From Sipunculus nudus (taxonomy: Eukaryota; Annelida; Sipuncula; Golfingiida; Sipunculidae): 64,000 bases of DNA. The stretch is taken from the NCBI GenBank assembly GCA_026874595.1, contig CM049309.1, positions 26,353,033-26,417,032 of the forward strand, given 5' to 3'. A model generated the notes under the pieces. The model made no database searches and was not told the origin of the DNA. It saw only the letters and a list, made by a program, of their open reading frames with translations. Shown one piece after another: positions 19,932 through 30,399 of this stretch. The position numbers and the translations under genes are program-made. Position 1 is the stretch's first letter, and every line of letters starts with the position of its first letter.

Positions 19932-20636
19932 TCGGTCTCTGTAACATATTTCAAATACAGTTAAGTATAAGGGTTCTTTAAATAAAATAATATATTTCTA
20001 GTGTATGTTAATTCAAATCCAGGTTCGTCCCAGTATATGTTAATTAAAACTAGGTTATAATACATAATATATAATACAATTTATTTCATAATAAACTCAG
20101 AAATGGAACCAAGGTCTTTAGACATTATTATTTACATATTTCATTTCCAATGTATAAATATTATTCTCTGAATATCAGGAAGGGGAGATGATACATTGAC
20201 CATCTCCCCTTGCTCAAAAAGGGGGTGTATACTCTCACCCAGCCACCCCTCCTGTATTGACGCCCCTGGTCTTGTATTGCTATGTTCAGGACTGTACATT
20301 GCCCAAACTTATACATTAATCAACCCTAAATTGTTTCAGTGATATATGTTATTCCATATTTGTTTGCCATGTTGGTTATCAAAATTGTCATATGTTGATT
20401 CGTTATTACCTGACATAAACTGTTGCCCTGAACAGAACATGAGTGTGTAAATAATACAGCTAGAAGCAGCCAGCTGTTCCTTGTTTATATAGCATCTTGT
20501 ATGGCTGGGTCAGAACTTAACATTCCATGTGTTTTATGAAGAAAAATAAATATTTTCAAGTGGGATACTCTGAATAATGAACAGTTTTATACTTATATCT
20601 TAACTGTACATATGAACATATAATTTATGTACTGAC
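19932..20636. other. AT-rich intergenic or intronic sequence
   Basis: No gene recognised. A GC-richer piece at 20178-20275 looks like the end of an unidentified repeat. Confidence 0.35.
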
Positions 20637-20639
20637 TTA

Positions 20640-20847
20640 CCATATACTGATGGTTCGGCAAAATCGAGCTCTGTCAGGATGAACTGGATCATCTTCACTC
20701 ACAAAAATTTTGTCAAAATCAGCTTGAACTTCCCTGTGTAGATAAATGCCCCACTGACCCCCACATAACCTTTCTTTGTTGTTCTGCTGGCTGGCGATCT
20801 GGTCTGTAACAGCATCTGGTATTACATAATACCCAGATGATGCAGCC
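20640..20847 (-). other. Possible internal exon, unknown gene
   Basis: The minus strand has a consensus donor (tatatg|gtaagtcag) at 20639 and a plausible acceptor (tctgacctacaacatatact gtccag) ending at about 20848, including a branch-point-like ctgac. Between them one frame is fully open and has the composition of a normal protein: VEAASSGYYVIPDAVTDQIA, GGQWGIYLHREVQADFDKIF and VSEDDPVHPDRARFCRTISI. This is the best candidate for host coding sequence in the window. I do not recognise the family, and a decayed transposon gene is an alternative. Confidence 0.35.
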
Positions 20848-20936
20848 TCCACTGGCTGGACAGTATATGTTGTAGGTCAGATCCAAATGCAGTCCAGTTT
20901 AATTAGAACTGGCTCATAGTACAGATCAGGAATGGA

Positions 20937-20971
<35 letters not shown>

Positions 20972-21215
20972 ATATTATATATATATATATGGATGGGATA
21001 ATTATATATATATATATATATATAAATATGGGATAAATAAATATATATATATATATGCAAGTAAAAGGGATATATATACGGGATAAATATATATATATAT
21101 ATATAAATGGGATAAATATATATATAAATGAAAATATGGGAGAATATATTTATATATAAATATGGGATAAATATGTATATAAATATGATATATATATATA
21201 TATATATATATATAC
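20937..21215. repeat. (TA)n-rich low-complexity tract with gggata interruptions
   Basis: AT dinucleotide runs broken by words such as atatgggataaatata about every 35-50 bp. The last bases, ATAC (21212-21215), are the left target duplication of the adjacent gypsy element, so the element inserted into or next to this tract. Confidence 0.9.
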
Positions 21216-21952
21216 TGTTACGGTCCCTTTTCACACCAAACAACTCAGGCCGAACCGTAACACATATGCTCAGACACGTTCTCTTCAAATGAATACGTAA
21301 CCAAAATATGGGTGCAAAAACAGTGCTATATTCATATATTACAATATTTACATTCGTACACAAATAATATAATAGTCAATACATAACGTAATTTATAACA
21401 AAGTCTCTGAAGAAAACTGAGTCTCTAAATAACGAACTGCAACGAAATACTTAACTGAATCCGGCATACGAGAAACTGAAGTCCATCATCAACACATAGT
21501 TCGGGCACACACAAAACTGAAGTCCTGTATTAATCCATGTGGCACCAGAAAACATAAAGTCTCTCCTCTTCCTCAATAATAAAGTTCATAGCGTTGTTCA
21601 TGGCATTCCGTGGGCTTGGGGACCAAGAGCCCACGGTCACGGTCCCCGGGGAAAACAGTAACGTGGCGTAGCAAAATCAATAGTCCCGCCTCGTACTGCA
21701 GGCGAGTTCGTTTTATAGGCTTTCAACAATGGGTGGAAACCCCAGAAGTTTGTGGTTTTGCTTGAGAGAAACGATAGCGCCGTCAGAACTGCAAAACCAG
21801 TACTGAATGGTCCCAGAATAGTATTTATGTTTCTCAAAGCGCGTCGCGTCAGTAGTCACTGATAGCGGGGTGGATCCATAAGCGTGGAAACGGGGGCGGC
21901 CACACCACTTCGTGGCGCCATCCTCCGATGTCCGGGTGACGTCCATGCAACA
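21216..21952 (-). repeat. 3' LTR of the Gmr1-like element
   Basis: On the minus strand begins TGTTGCATGGACG and ends CCGTAACA. The match to 27135-27871 is equal in length, with only scattered substitutions (for example ccggcatacg against ccggtatacg). Open frames within it (21637-21946) are also present in the other LTR and are not genes. Confidence 0.95.
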
Positions 21953-22182
21953 CCCCCAGCCTTAAAAGAAAGAAGGTAAGGAGAGCAAAGCATTAGCACT
22001 GACGAGTGTATGAGTAGTTTGACATCTTAAGCATTAGTTTATGCTTCTCAAAGGTAATTAATTATCATCATCACAAATAGTATAATCAGCAATATCTAAA
22101 TACATGTAATATATGTCATACAACTCTTCCAAAGGACAGAACATATCCGAGGCTATAACAAGAGTCAATCATCAGATCAAAA
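21953..22182 (-). other. 3' untranslated region and polypurine tract
   Basis: Between the RNase H stop and the 3' LTR. The minus strand reads ttaaggctggggg just before the LTR start, serving as polypurine tract. No additional ORF is seen in this 230-bp segment. Confidence 0.6.
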
Positions 22183-22671
22183 TTAATGACGTCTCGATAA
22201 CGTATCAGCGATTATGTTATCGGAGCCCTTGATGTGTTTGATAACTAGGTTAAACTCTGACAGGGCAAGACTCCATCTCATTAATCTCTGATTATTATTC
22301 TTCATCTTATGAAGAAATGTTATGGGATTATGATCTGTATAAACAGTTATATCATAAGGCGTAGAGCCCAAATATACTTCAAAGTGCTGTAACGCCATCA
22401 ATAGTGACAGAGTTCCCTTTTCAATAGTAGAATAATTCTTTTGATGAGGTAAAAATTTCTTTGAATAGTAGCAAACCGGATGACTCATGCTAAAGTCATC
22501 GTCTTGGATGAGCACAGCGCCTACACCGCAATCGCTGGCATCCGTCATGAGAGAAAACGGTTTATCAAAATTTGGAGCCTGTAACACAGGTGCACTTTGT
22601 AATGTAGCTTTGGCTCTTTCAAAAGCATTTTGACAGTTTTTATTCCAATGGAATTTTCTGTCCTTTTCCAA
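22183..22671 (-). pseudogene. RNase H domain of the Gmr1-like element
   Basis: A 162-codon frame encoding the RT connection and gypsy-type RNase H, which degrades RNA in RNA:DNA hybrids during reverse transcription. The connection shows FHWNKNCQNAFERAKATLQS. Catalytic residues are visible: Asp in LMTDASDCGVGAVL, Glu in STIEKGTLSLL, and Asp in YTDHNPITFLHKM. The end, IKGSDNIIADTLSRRH, is the classical RNase H terminus with its last Asp. It follows RT after a frame change near 22675. In this element RNase H is the last pol domain, since integrase is upstream. The domain itself looks intact. Confidence 0.85.
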
Positions 22672-23440
22672 TAGGTCCGTTTACGGATTTACAACTTCTG
22701 CAAAGTTCTGACAAAATTTCCTGTAATACCCAGTCATTCCTAAGAATCGCATTAGTTCCTTGCGATTAGTAGGAACTGGAAATTCTACGATAGCAGATAC
22801 TTTACTGGCAATTGGTTTTACACAACCTTGACCTACTTCGTGCCCTAAATATGTTACAGTTGCACGACAAAAATCACTCTTGGCAAGATTAACTGTCAAT
22901 CCTGCTTTTTTTCAGTCTCTCAAAGAGTTCTAACAAACTTTGTTTATGACCTTCCCATATGTGATTGTATACAACAACATCATCAATATAGCAAGTACAA
23001 TTATCTAAGTCAGATAATACACAATTCATAAGTCTCATGAAGCAGGCTGGCGCATTTTTCATTCCGAAGGGCATAACTTTGTACTGGAACAAACCGTTTG
23101 GCGTTACAAACGCAGATATTTGCTTAGCCCGTTCGGTAAGAGGTACCTGCCAATAACCTTTTAACAGATCTAACTTGCTAATATACGTAGCAGATCCAAT
23201 CCTATCAATGCAATCTTCCATCCTGGGCAAAGGGTAAGTATCTGTTATTGTTACAGTGTTAACTTTTCGATAGTCTGTACAAAATCTGTAGGTCATATCA
23301 GGCTTCTTTATCAACAAACATGGGGAACTCCAGGCACTACTGCTGTTTTCAATAATATCATTCTCTATCATATACTTGATTTCATTCTTTATGGCTTGTA
23401 ACTTTTGGGGACCAGCTCTATATGGTGCCTGTTTAAAAGG
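22672..23440 (-). pseudogene. Reverse transcriptase of the Gmr1-like element, frameshifted
   Basis: Gypsy RT in two frames. The main one (23371-22889) has IENDIIENSSSAWSSPCLLI, RFCTDYRKVNTVTITDTYPL, motif A ISKLDLLKGYWQVPL with its catalytic Asp, motif B GLFQYKVMPFGMKNAPACF, and motif C CYIDDVVVYN with the two catalytic Asp. The thumb continues in another frame from 22899 (LAKSDFCRATVTYLGHEVGQ, then ELMRFLGMTGYYRKF) to 22681. A TGA at about 23440 separates it from the upstream linker, with open reading (PFKQAPYRAGPQKLQAIKNE) up to the RT start. All catalytic residues survive despite the frame breaks. Confidence 0.88.
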
Positions 23441-23803
23441 TCAAGCATCTCCTGCGTCTACATCATGCTGTAGTACATTAGTTCTACTGGGGACATCAGG
23501 AAATAAAGAGTCATAATTTAGCAGGATTTCCTTCAACTCTGATAACTGATCGAAATCCAAATGTGACAATTTCTGATCTAAATTATTTAAAATATCAGAG
23601 TTGTTCAGTTTTACAGGATGTTCAGTTTTCTTCATGAGAACATCCTCGGGATTCTTTTCAGTTTCTTTAATGAGTACCATATTTGTTTGGGGAGGACTAG
23701 ATTGACATGTTTCCGCTGATCTGTCAAGATATTCTTTCAACATATTTATATGACAAAGTTGTTGCGACTTTCTACGATCAGGAGTATCAATCACATAATT
23801 CAA
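23441..23803 (-). pseudogene. Linker between integrase and RT, Gmr1-like element
   Basis: A 120-codon frame with a chromo-free linker (NYVIDTPDRRKSQQLCHINM, then LKEYLDRS) after the integrase tail and an acidic segment (DFDQLSELKEILLNYDSLFP) that precedes RT in gypsy elements (consensus L..FSDVF..PG). The end reads TNVLQHDVDAGDA, equivalent to the H.I.TG.A motif at the start of the RT connection. It shows that the IN-to-RT junction is a natural part of this element and not an assembly artefact. Separated from the integrase frame by a single break near 23810. Confidence 0.7.
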
Positions 23804-24385
23804 ATCTGATTTCTTCTAAACAACTTTGTATGGTCCAGAGTATTTTGCTTGCAGGGGATGTCCTAGAATGGGGAATAATACCAGAACTTTATCACCAGGT
23901 TTAAATTCTCTTTTTGTCGTCTGTTTGTCATACCATACTTTCATTTTGTTTTGGGCTTTCTTTAAATGTTCTTGGGCGATTTCATTTGCCCTACTTAATT
24001 TCTCCTTGAATTCCTGAACATATTTTAACAAGCTACTTTGACAACTGTTTTCCATCCAAGTGTCTTTTAACACCGCCAGGGGGCCTCTTACACAGTGCCC
24101 ATACACTAATTCAAAAGGGCTAAACCCTAAGCTTTCTTGCACTGCTTCTCGGGCTGCAAATATCAAAAAGGGTAAACCCTCATCCCACTGGTTCCCAGTG
24201 TCAAGACAATAAGCTCTAATCATGTTTTTGAGAGTTTGGTGAAATCGCTCTAGAGCACCTTGACTCTCAGGATGGTAGGCACTGGATTTGTAGTGTTTTA
24301 TGCCTAGCTCTGCCATAACCTGGGCAAATATATTTGACATGAAATTTGAACCTTGATCCGTTTGTATTGTTCTTGGTAAGCCAAA
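23804..24385 (-). pseudogene. Integrase core (second half) and GPY/F tail
   Basis: After a frameshift near 24386 the integrase core resumes: the second catalytic Asp is in TIQTDQGSNF, just upstream of the ATG-initiated frame at 24340. The catalytic Glu is in YHPESQGALERFHQTLKNMI. The C-terminal domain follows with WYDKQTTKREFKPGDKVLVL and the GPY/F module YSGPYKVV at the end (about 23820). The GPY/F module is a gypsy/retroviral integrase tail that contacts DNA. The frame ends at 23816. Confidence 0.85.
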
Positions 24386-26976
24386 AGAACCAGAGCTTCA
24401 ACAATTTTATTTGCAGATATAGTTCTAAGAGGAATAGCTTCTGGAAATCTAGTTGCAGTACACATGATTGTTAGAACATATTCATTGCCATGTTTAGTTT
24501 TTCTTAGCGGTCCTACACAGTCAAGTATTATTGATTCAAACGCATCATGTGTTGTTGGTATGGGCGAGAGTGGCGCAGGACTAATTTGGTGGGTTGGTTT
24601 TCCAATCATTTGACACACATGACAAGTTTTACAGTATTTCGCCACGTCTCGTTTTAACTTGGGCCAATAGAAGTGTTGGAAAATTTTGTGTTTGGTTTTC
24701 CTGACACCCAAATGTCCTGCCATAGGATGATCATGTGCAAGTTTTAAGATTTCTGGGCGATACTCGGGGGGAACTACAATTTGATAAAGAGTTTTCCACG
24801 TTTCGTCCGCTGGTATAGTGGGAGGTCTATATTTTCTGACTAGTACATCATTCTGTAAGGTGAAACAAGTTGGAACTTTATCTGCTTCCTCTTTAGTCAA
24901 GGCATTTTCTCTAAGGTAGGCAATATCAGGATCTTTCTTTTGCATTTCTATCAAATCATCACTTTTCATGCTAACTTCTACATTCTTTACACTCCTATCC
25001 TTCTTTAACTGTTCATGCCCATTTTGATCAGGCGATTTCACGCCGTTTGTACTCCTTTGGAGATTTCTATTCAGGGTCTGTTTGCCCTGTACTACATTTG
25101 TAGTCGAGTCCTTTGGACTGGGTGTGCCACTTGGGTCACACGCGGGCGATTTGACATTTACTCGCGTAACGGGCTTTAAGCCACTGACGTCATCGTTTGA
25201 ATGCGCCATAAAGGTTTGCGAGAGGTCAAGTACAGAACTCTCTGGTTTCAGACTTGCCTTTTTACTCATCGCTCGAGTCACTACACAGCCTGGAAATACG
25301 CCCGGAAACTCCTGCTGGAGCAGGTCTGTGTCCCTATCAGTGCTCGGAAATTTTGTCATTCTGGGATCAATTTTCACGCTGTCACCAGCTAAATCGTTGC
25401 CTAGGAGGAGCGAAACGCCCTCTACTGGCAACTTTGAACAAACTCCTACAGTTACAAATTCAGAGACTAAATCAGATTCTAGTTTCACTCTGTGTAATGG
25501 AACTTCTAAAAATTCCGAATTAACGCCCTGGACTAGAACTGAACACCCCGCGTAACTCTCTTTAGAGAAGGGAAGAACAGATTTCAAAGCGAGGCTTTGG
25601 GTTGCCCCGGTATCCCTTAAGATTTTAACACGGGCCTTTCTTGCATGGTTACCCTCTAACTGAACAAAGCCATCTGACACATAGGGCTGAAAGCTCTTGT
25701 GGACAGGGCTTTGTGTTTCACCTTTAGTCTCTAGTTTACTGGGCATTGTTACCGGTTTCATGCTCTGCGTAACAGTTAATGCATTAGGTTTAGGCTTACT
25801 TTGACCGTATCTTTTTCTATAACACTCAGATTCTGTATGCCCCTTGAACTCACAGAATGTACAATATTTGGGTCCAGTCCTAGGTTGTCCCTCTTTATGT
25901 TGAGCAGGAGAGTCAGATTGACTTTTATACCGAGGTTTACCATGATCGGACCGTGGTTTACCTGAGCCGGAGTGACCCCGATAGTAGGGACTACCCTTTC
26001 TCCGACCAAGTTTTGGGCTTTTGCTACCCTCTCTTTTCTCACCATACCTCCTCCTGTGACTAGTATAACTGGGGCGGTGCGTCAAGGCAAATTCATCTGC
26101 CAGGACACCAGCCTCGTTTACATTTCTTACTTTATGTTCATCCAAAAATATTTTAATGTCACTACGGATATGCCTTTTGAACTCTTCTATCAAAATTAGT
26201 TGTTTGAGTTTTTCAAAATCCTGACCAATTTTCATAGACTGACACCATCTATTAAATGCACTTTCTTTGTCTCTAGCATATTCAACATGAGTTTGATTTT
26301 CTCTTTTTTTGGCATTCCTAAATTTTAAGCGATACGCTTCGGGGACTAATTCATAGGCTCTCAGAATGACCTCTTTTACAGTGTCGTAATCCCTGCATTG
26401 TTCGTCTGTGAGCGCAGTGTAAACGTCCTGTGCGCGACCAACCAGAACGCTTTGTAACAACAGGGTCCACTGGCCTTTAGGCCAAGTCATTAAAGTGGCC
26501 ACCCGTTCAAAATAACTGAAATAACGCTCCACTTCATTTTCATTGAAGGGAGGTACTTTTGTCGAATTTCTGAATAGAAATTCAGACGGCTCAGGTGCTT
26601 TACGATTTTGAGGATTTTGTAACTCTTTCAACTTAATTTGCGTTTCTCTTTCGATTTCACATCTACGGACTTGAGCTTCATATTTCAATTTAAGTTCATA
26701 CTTTCTCAATTCTAGTTCTATCGGGTCAATAGCTGTTGCCCCAAGAGGTTCCTTAATAGGTTTTTCCTCCAAATCAGATTCCTCTTTATTTTCTACCTCA
26801 CCATATAATGATTTCTTAAGTACATTTCTTAAACCCTCTACAGTGTATACCTCCATGATGTCTATATTTAAATGTAGAGCAATAATTTCAAGTTCATTTT
26901 TCTTTAACGTATACAATAAGCTCCTATTTTCTCTTAATTGTGGTATAATTTCATTTGGTTTAAATTCCGTACCCAT
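24304..26976 (-). CDS. Gag-protease-integrase(N) polyprotein, Gmr1-like element
   Basis: An 890-codon open frame from the ATG at 26976. Residues 1-120: N-terminal region with helical charged stretch (IELELRKYELKLKYEAQVRR). Residues about 130-320: Gag capsid with SCAN-like helices (EVERYFSYFERVATLMTWPK, LLLQSVLVGRAQDVYTALTD, KRHIRSDIKIFLDEHKVRNV). A basic stretch leads to a CCHC knuckle CTFCEFKGHTESEC at about 371. The protease active site ILRDTGATQSLAL is at about 450. After a Ser/Thr-rich spacer, integrase starts at about 735 with the HHCC zinc domain (HDHPMAGHLGVRKTKHKIF, then YCKTCHVCQ) and the core's first Asp (ILDCVGPLRK, about 818). The last 30 residues are out of frame after the shift at 24386. 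No RT lies between protease and integrase. Confidence 0.9.
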   Translation of the reverse strand: MGTEFKPNEIIPQLRENRSLLYTLKKNELEIIALHLNIDIMEVYTVEGLRNVLKKSLYGEVENKEESDLEEKPIKEPLGATAIDPIELELRKYELKLKYEAQVRRCEIERETQIKLKELQNPQNRKAPEPSEFLFRNSTKVPPFNENEVERYFSYFERVATLMTWPKGQWTLLLQSVLVGRAQDVYTALTDEQCRDYDTVKEVILRAYELVPEAYRLKFRNAKKRENQTHVEYARDKESAFNRWCQSMKIGQDFEKLKQLILIEEFKRHIRSDIKIFLDEHKVRNVNEAGVLADEFALTHRPSYTSHRRRYGEKREGSKSPKLGRRKGSPYYRGHSGSGKPRSDHGKPRYKSQSDSPAQHKEGQPRTGPKYCTFCEFKGHTESECYRKRYGQSKPKPNALTVTQSMKPVTMPSKLETKGETQSPVHKSFQPYVSDGFVQLEGNHARKARVKILRDTGATQSLALKSVLPFSKESYAGCSVLVQGVNSEFLEVPLHRVKLESDLVSEFVTVGVCSKLPVEGVSLLLGNDLAGDSVKIDPRMTKFPSTDRDTDLLQQEFPGVFPGCVVTRAMSKKASLKPESSVLDLSQTFMAHSNDDVSGLKPVTRVNVKSPACDPSGTPSPKDSTTNVVQGKQTLNRNLQRSTNGVKSPDQNGHEQLKKDRSVKNVEVSMKSDDLIEMQKKDPDIAYLRENALTKEEADKVPTCFTLQNDVLVRKYRPPTIPADETWKTLYQIVVPPEYRPEILKLAHDHPMAGHLGVRKTKHKIFQHFYWPKLKRDVAKYCKTCHVCQMIGKPTHQISPAPLSPIPTTHDAFESIILDCVGPLRKTKHGNEYVLTIMCTATRFPEAIPLRTISANKIVEALVLLAYQEQYKRIKVQISCQIYLPRLWQS

Positions 26977-27134
26977 ATTTGCAAAGTATCAAGATAACGT
27001 GTCTGAGAAATATACGAGTTCAGTTGTAGTTAAATACTAGTTCAATAACTAGAAGTTTTAGAGACCACTGTGAAATTTTACATCCAAATATAGCCGTTAT
27101 TACGAAATACAGGGTCTCGTCGCGGTCGCCATTA
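26977..27134 (-). promoter_or_regulatory. 5' leader with tRNA-Arg-type primer-binding site
   Basis: On the minus strand the leader begins TAA then TGGCGACCGCGACGAGAC (27131-27114). TGGCGACC is the PBS start used by insect 412/mdg1-type elements for tRNA-Arg; identity of the primer here is inferred from that. The remaining leader runs to the gag ATG at 26976. Confidence 0.65.
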
Positions 27135-27871
27135 TGTTACGGTCCCTTTTCACACCAAACAACTCAGGCCGAACCGTAACACATATGCTCAGACACGTTC
27201 TCTTCAAATGAATACGTAACCAAAATATGGGTGCAAAAACAGTGCTATATTCATATATTACAATATTTACATTCGTACACAAATAATATAATAGTCAATA
27301 CATAACGTAATTTATAACAAAGTCTCTGAAGAAAACTGAGTCTCTAAATAACGAACTGCAACGAAATACTTAACTGAATCCGGTATACGAGAAACTGAAG
27401 TCCATCATCAACACATAGTTCGGGCACACACAAAACTGAAGTCCTGTATTAATCCATGTGGCCCCAGAAAACATAAAGTCTCTCCTCTTCCTCAATAATA
27501 AAGTTCATAGCGTTGTTCATGGCATTCCGTGGGCTTGGGGACCAAGAGCCCACGGTCATGGTCCCCGGGGAAAACAGTAACGTGGCGTAGCAAAATCAAT
27601 AGTCCCGCCTCGTACTGCAGGCGAGTTCGTTTTATAGGCTTTCAACAATGGGTGGAAACCGCAGAAGTTTGTAGTTTTGCTTGAGAGAAACGATAGCGCC
27701 GTCAGAACTGCAAAACCTGTACTGAATGGTCCCAGAATAGTGTTTATGTTTCTCAAAGCGCGTCGCGTAAGTAGTCACTGATAGCGGGGTGGATCCATAA
27801 GCGTGGAAACGGGGGCGGCCACACCACTTCGTGGCGCCATCCTCCGATGTCCGGGTGACGTCCATGCAACA
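27135..27871 (-). repeat. 5' LTR of the Gmr1-like element
   Basis: Equal in length to 21216-21952 and nearly identical. On the minus strand it begins TGTTGCATGG at 27871 and ends at 27135. Followed outward by ATAC (27872-27875), the right copy of the target duplication. Confidence 0.95.
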
Positions 27872-27934
27872 ATACCCACTAGTAAAAGGAATTCTGCTTA
27901 AACCGGTTAATGACTGAAAGAAAAAAAGCTATGA

Positions 27935-27935
27935 T

Positions 27936-28019
<84 letters not shown>

Positions 28020-28022
28020 AAA
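27935..28022. repeat. (TA)n microsatellite
   Basis: AT dinucleotide tract broken by aaat words. Non-coding. Confidence 0.9.
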
Positions 28023-29819
28023 TATCACTCTAAACAAGAACATTATTTCCAGCAGTCAACATTAAAATTTTCAATTACAATCTGATTTATACTCTCCACT
28101 GGCTAAAATTGTAGTATTCCACTTGGGACCCCAATTTATTTGATCAAATAAAATATGATATGGAATAGCACTTCCTAGATAATCTGGTATATGGGATAAT
28201 ATACATAACATTAGGTGATGCGCCAATTAATAGATTATATTCAAAGATTGGTTGTTTTCTTTTATAATCTATTAAATCTGGTACATTTTTGCATAATCGA
28301 TCATAAATGGTTATGCATACACACATTCAGTAATAACTTATATCATTCCAGTAAAATACCTATAATTAAGAAGACTGGGTACAAAACAACGAACAGAATT
28401 AAAACTTAAAATTGCACAAGCAATAAATGTTAAAAGCCCGACCATTGCTTTGAATAACAGCGGGATGTAGAAATTTTAACTTAATTTACTAATATTTTAG
28501 GTATAATCTTATAGAGCCGATTCACAATAATATAGATGAACATATAATAATCGATTTTTACTCTATCATCTTTTTTTATCTTTCAAAATACCACTAGTGT
28601 ATCACAAGTGATCACTACAGATTAATGAGCTTTACATAATACAAAATGTCCATGAAATTTTAATCATGTACATAAGCCGATCCATTGTGGAAACCCTCTA
28701 TATGTACATATTTGTTCCCTTACTTCAAATATCGTCACGGTTGCTTTTTGTAAAAACAAAAGTCGATGACCCTTGTGACTTTATTAAAGTTTAATGGGAT
28801 TGCTAGTGTTTTTGTAACATGGATTCTATGTGGACTGTAAGAGAATCCTTTATTTAATAAAGTAGTTAAGTCACATGTGAAAGATGGCAGTTTATACATG
28901 TCATCCCATAGTTTATTATTTTTATCTTAACTAAAATATTTAAGTCAAGAGTTTTACCACATTAAAAGGACCTTTAGATACTAAAACCAGTGCGATTTAT
29001 TCTAAAGATTCAGTTTACTACTGCGGTACTCTGTAAACTTGAATTTGTCCCACAAATCAAGAAAGCAATTGAAGCATTTAATCCTGGCAAGGACACACAT
29101 GAGCCCTAAGTAGTACTTTCAGATGAATTTAAACTCCCGTGCTCTGAGAAGTACAACAAATCCATCATCAAACTACATCTATATGTTATGTGTGTAAACA
29201 TGATAGTCTTTCACCTTAGCAAAACTCCGATACTCTCCCATTATCCAACTAGAAAATGCCGGAATATTCATAATTCAAGGATGTCATCAATGTTGTCTTC
29301 AATGCTTGCTAGTTGAATTTATAGCAATATGCATGTAGCCAGCCCACTTGAGAATTTTGTGGGCTCAATGACAACTCAATAATTTATTGTGATATAAAAT
29401 TTGAAAATTGGGAGTATTTAGCTAAAGTAAGTAAAATGAAAGTTGAAAATGGGGTGCATTTAGCTTAATTAAGAGCCTGATGGGCCTATAAATAAATGTG
29501 AAATTGAACTTGCACGGTCTGTCAGACAAACAGCACAAAATGTGGTTTTGGTCTAGTACGTCAAGCAGACAATCCATTGTCCGCAGTACATGGGCACAAG
29601 TTCAGTTGTACAATGTTTGCATGTGAAAATAAATTAAATTTGTCCTTCGGTACATAAGATCAGTATTTATAGATCTACCACAAGATACCTAAAGGAACTC
29701 AAACATATCCAGGCAGTAATTAATATTAATAAAACACTGATACTTATCAAAGACGCATCTAGTGAAAAATGGGTAAATTTTTCACTCATGTTAATGTTTT
29801 TATTGCTATAGCCGTGTAA
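28023..29819. other. AT-rich intergenic sequence
   Basis: No gene, RNA or mobile-element domain recognised in about 1.8 kb. Short AT-rich frames (28144-28409, 29667-29855) lack recognisable motifs. The words gaaaattgggagtatttagct and gaaaatggggtgcatttagct recur at about 29402 and 29446, a small local duplication. Confidence 0.45.
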
Positions 29820-30375
29820 GGAATTAAACCCATGTGGGAGCCTTGTGGGCCCCATGTAGGCCCCACTGATATTGTAGGCCTACTATAAATTTGCCTCTTC
29901 TGTTCTGACGGAGATATTAACAAATAAAGATTGAATCAATATATTATATCAAATAAACTGAAAGCATACCATGAATTGTGATGGGTTCCCACGCCAATGC
30001 TAGCAAAAGTAATAGACACTGAAACGCGCCCATGAAAGAGAGAGGCTTTGCCACGAGGGGCCCATGTGATGAACCCTTGTGGAACCCTCATATTCAAATA
30101 CATTTTTTCTGAATGCTCTAAATTTTGTTTGTTAAACGAATCTTTAGGGGAATGTTTAAATATGTTACCAGAAAATTAGTTTCATATTTGTTAAACACTC
30201 ACATGTACGAAATATAATGTTCTTTTTCTTACATGGGGCGAGCAAGGGGTCGACATGGGCAAACCCCGTGGGAGTGCCCATATGAATCCCTTCTGGGGCC
30301 CATGTGGCAAATTATTGCCCATCAATATCCCACGTAAGCCCATGTGTTCCCACATGGGGCCCTACTGAATCCCAC
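29820..30375. repeat. CATGGGCCC-rich degenerate array, copy 2
   Basis: Contains repeated catgtgggagccttgtgggc, ccccatgtaggccccactg, ggggcccatgtg and cccacatggggccctact words, similar in type to 16300-16770 but more diverged and interrupted by AT-rich DNA (29885-30000 and 30105-30230). It lies immediately before the tandem-core repeat that starts near 30400. Confidence 0.6.
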
Positions 30376-30399
30376 CAGGCCATGCTGTTAGGGTAGTGA

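Larger units (their letters stand above)
21216..27871 (-). mobile_element. Ty3/gypsy element with Gmr1-like pol order (gag-PR-IN-RT-RH)
   Basis: A complete 6656-bp LTR retrotransposon on the minus strand. Both LTRs are 737 bp and by eye differ at fewer than about a dozen positions, so the insertion is fairly young. A 4-bp target duplication ATAC flanks it (21212-21215 and 27872-27875). The PBS follows the 5' LTR (27114-27131) and a purine-rich tract precedes the 3' LTR (minus strand of 21953-21965). The coding region runs from 26976 down to 22183 with integrase located before RT, unlike standard gypsy. It carries at least three reading-frame breaks (near 24386, between 23816 and 23803, near 23440, plus changes near 22900 and 22675). 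Confidence 0.92.

Noticed and set aside
20926-21363. A 145-codon frame on the minus strand rich in Tyr-Ile repeats
   Set aside because: It is a translation of (TA)n microsatellite DNA running into an LTR; no domain and no plausible protein.
25082-25555. A 157-codon plus-strand frame inside the Gmr1-like element
   Set aside because: It is the antisense shadow of the gag-protease polyprotein, which has clear domain motifs on the minus strand.
29820-30375. CRISPR-like array (regular words with unrelated spacers)
   Set aside because: The words are degenerate and near-palindromic with irregular spacing in an otherwise eukaryotic, retrotransposon-rich sequence; no cas genes.
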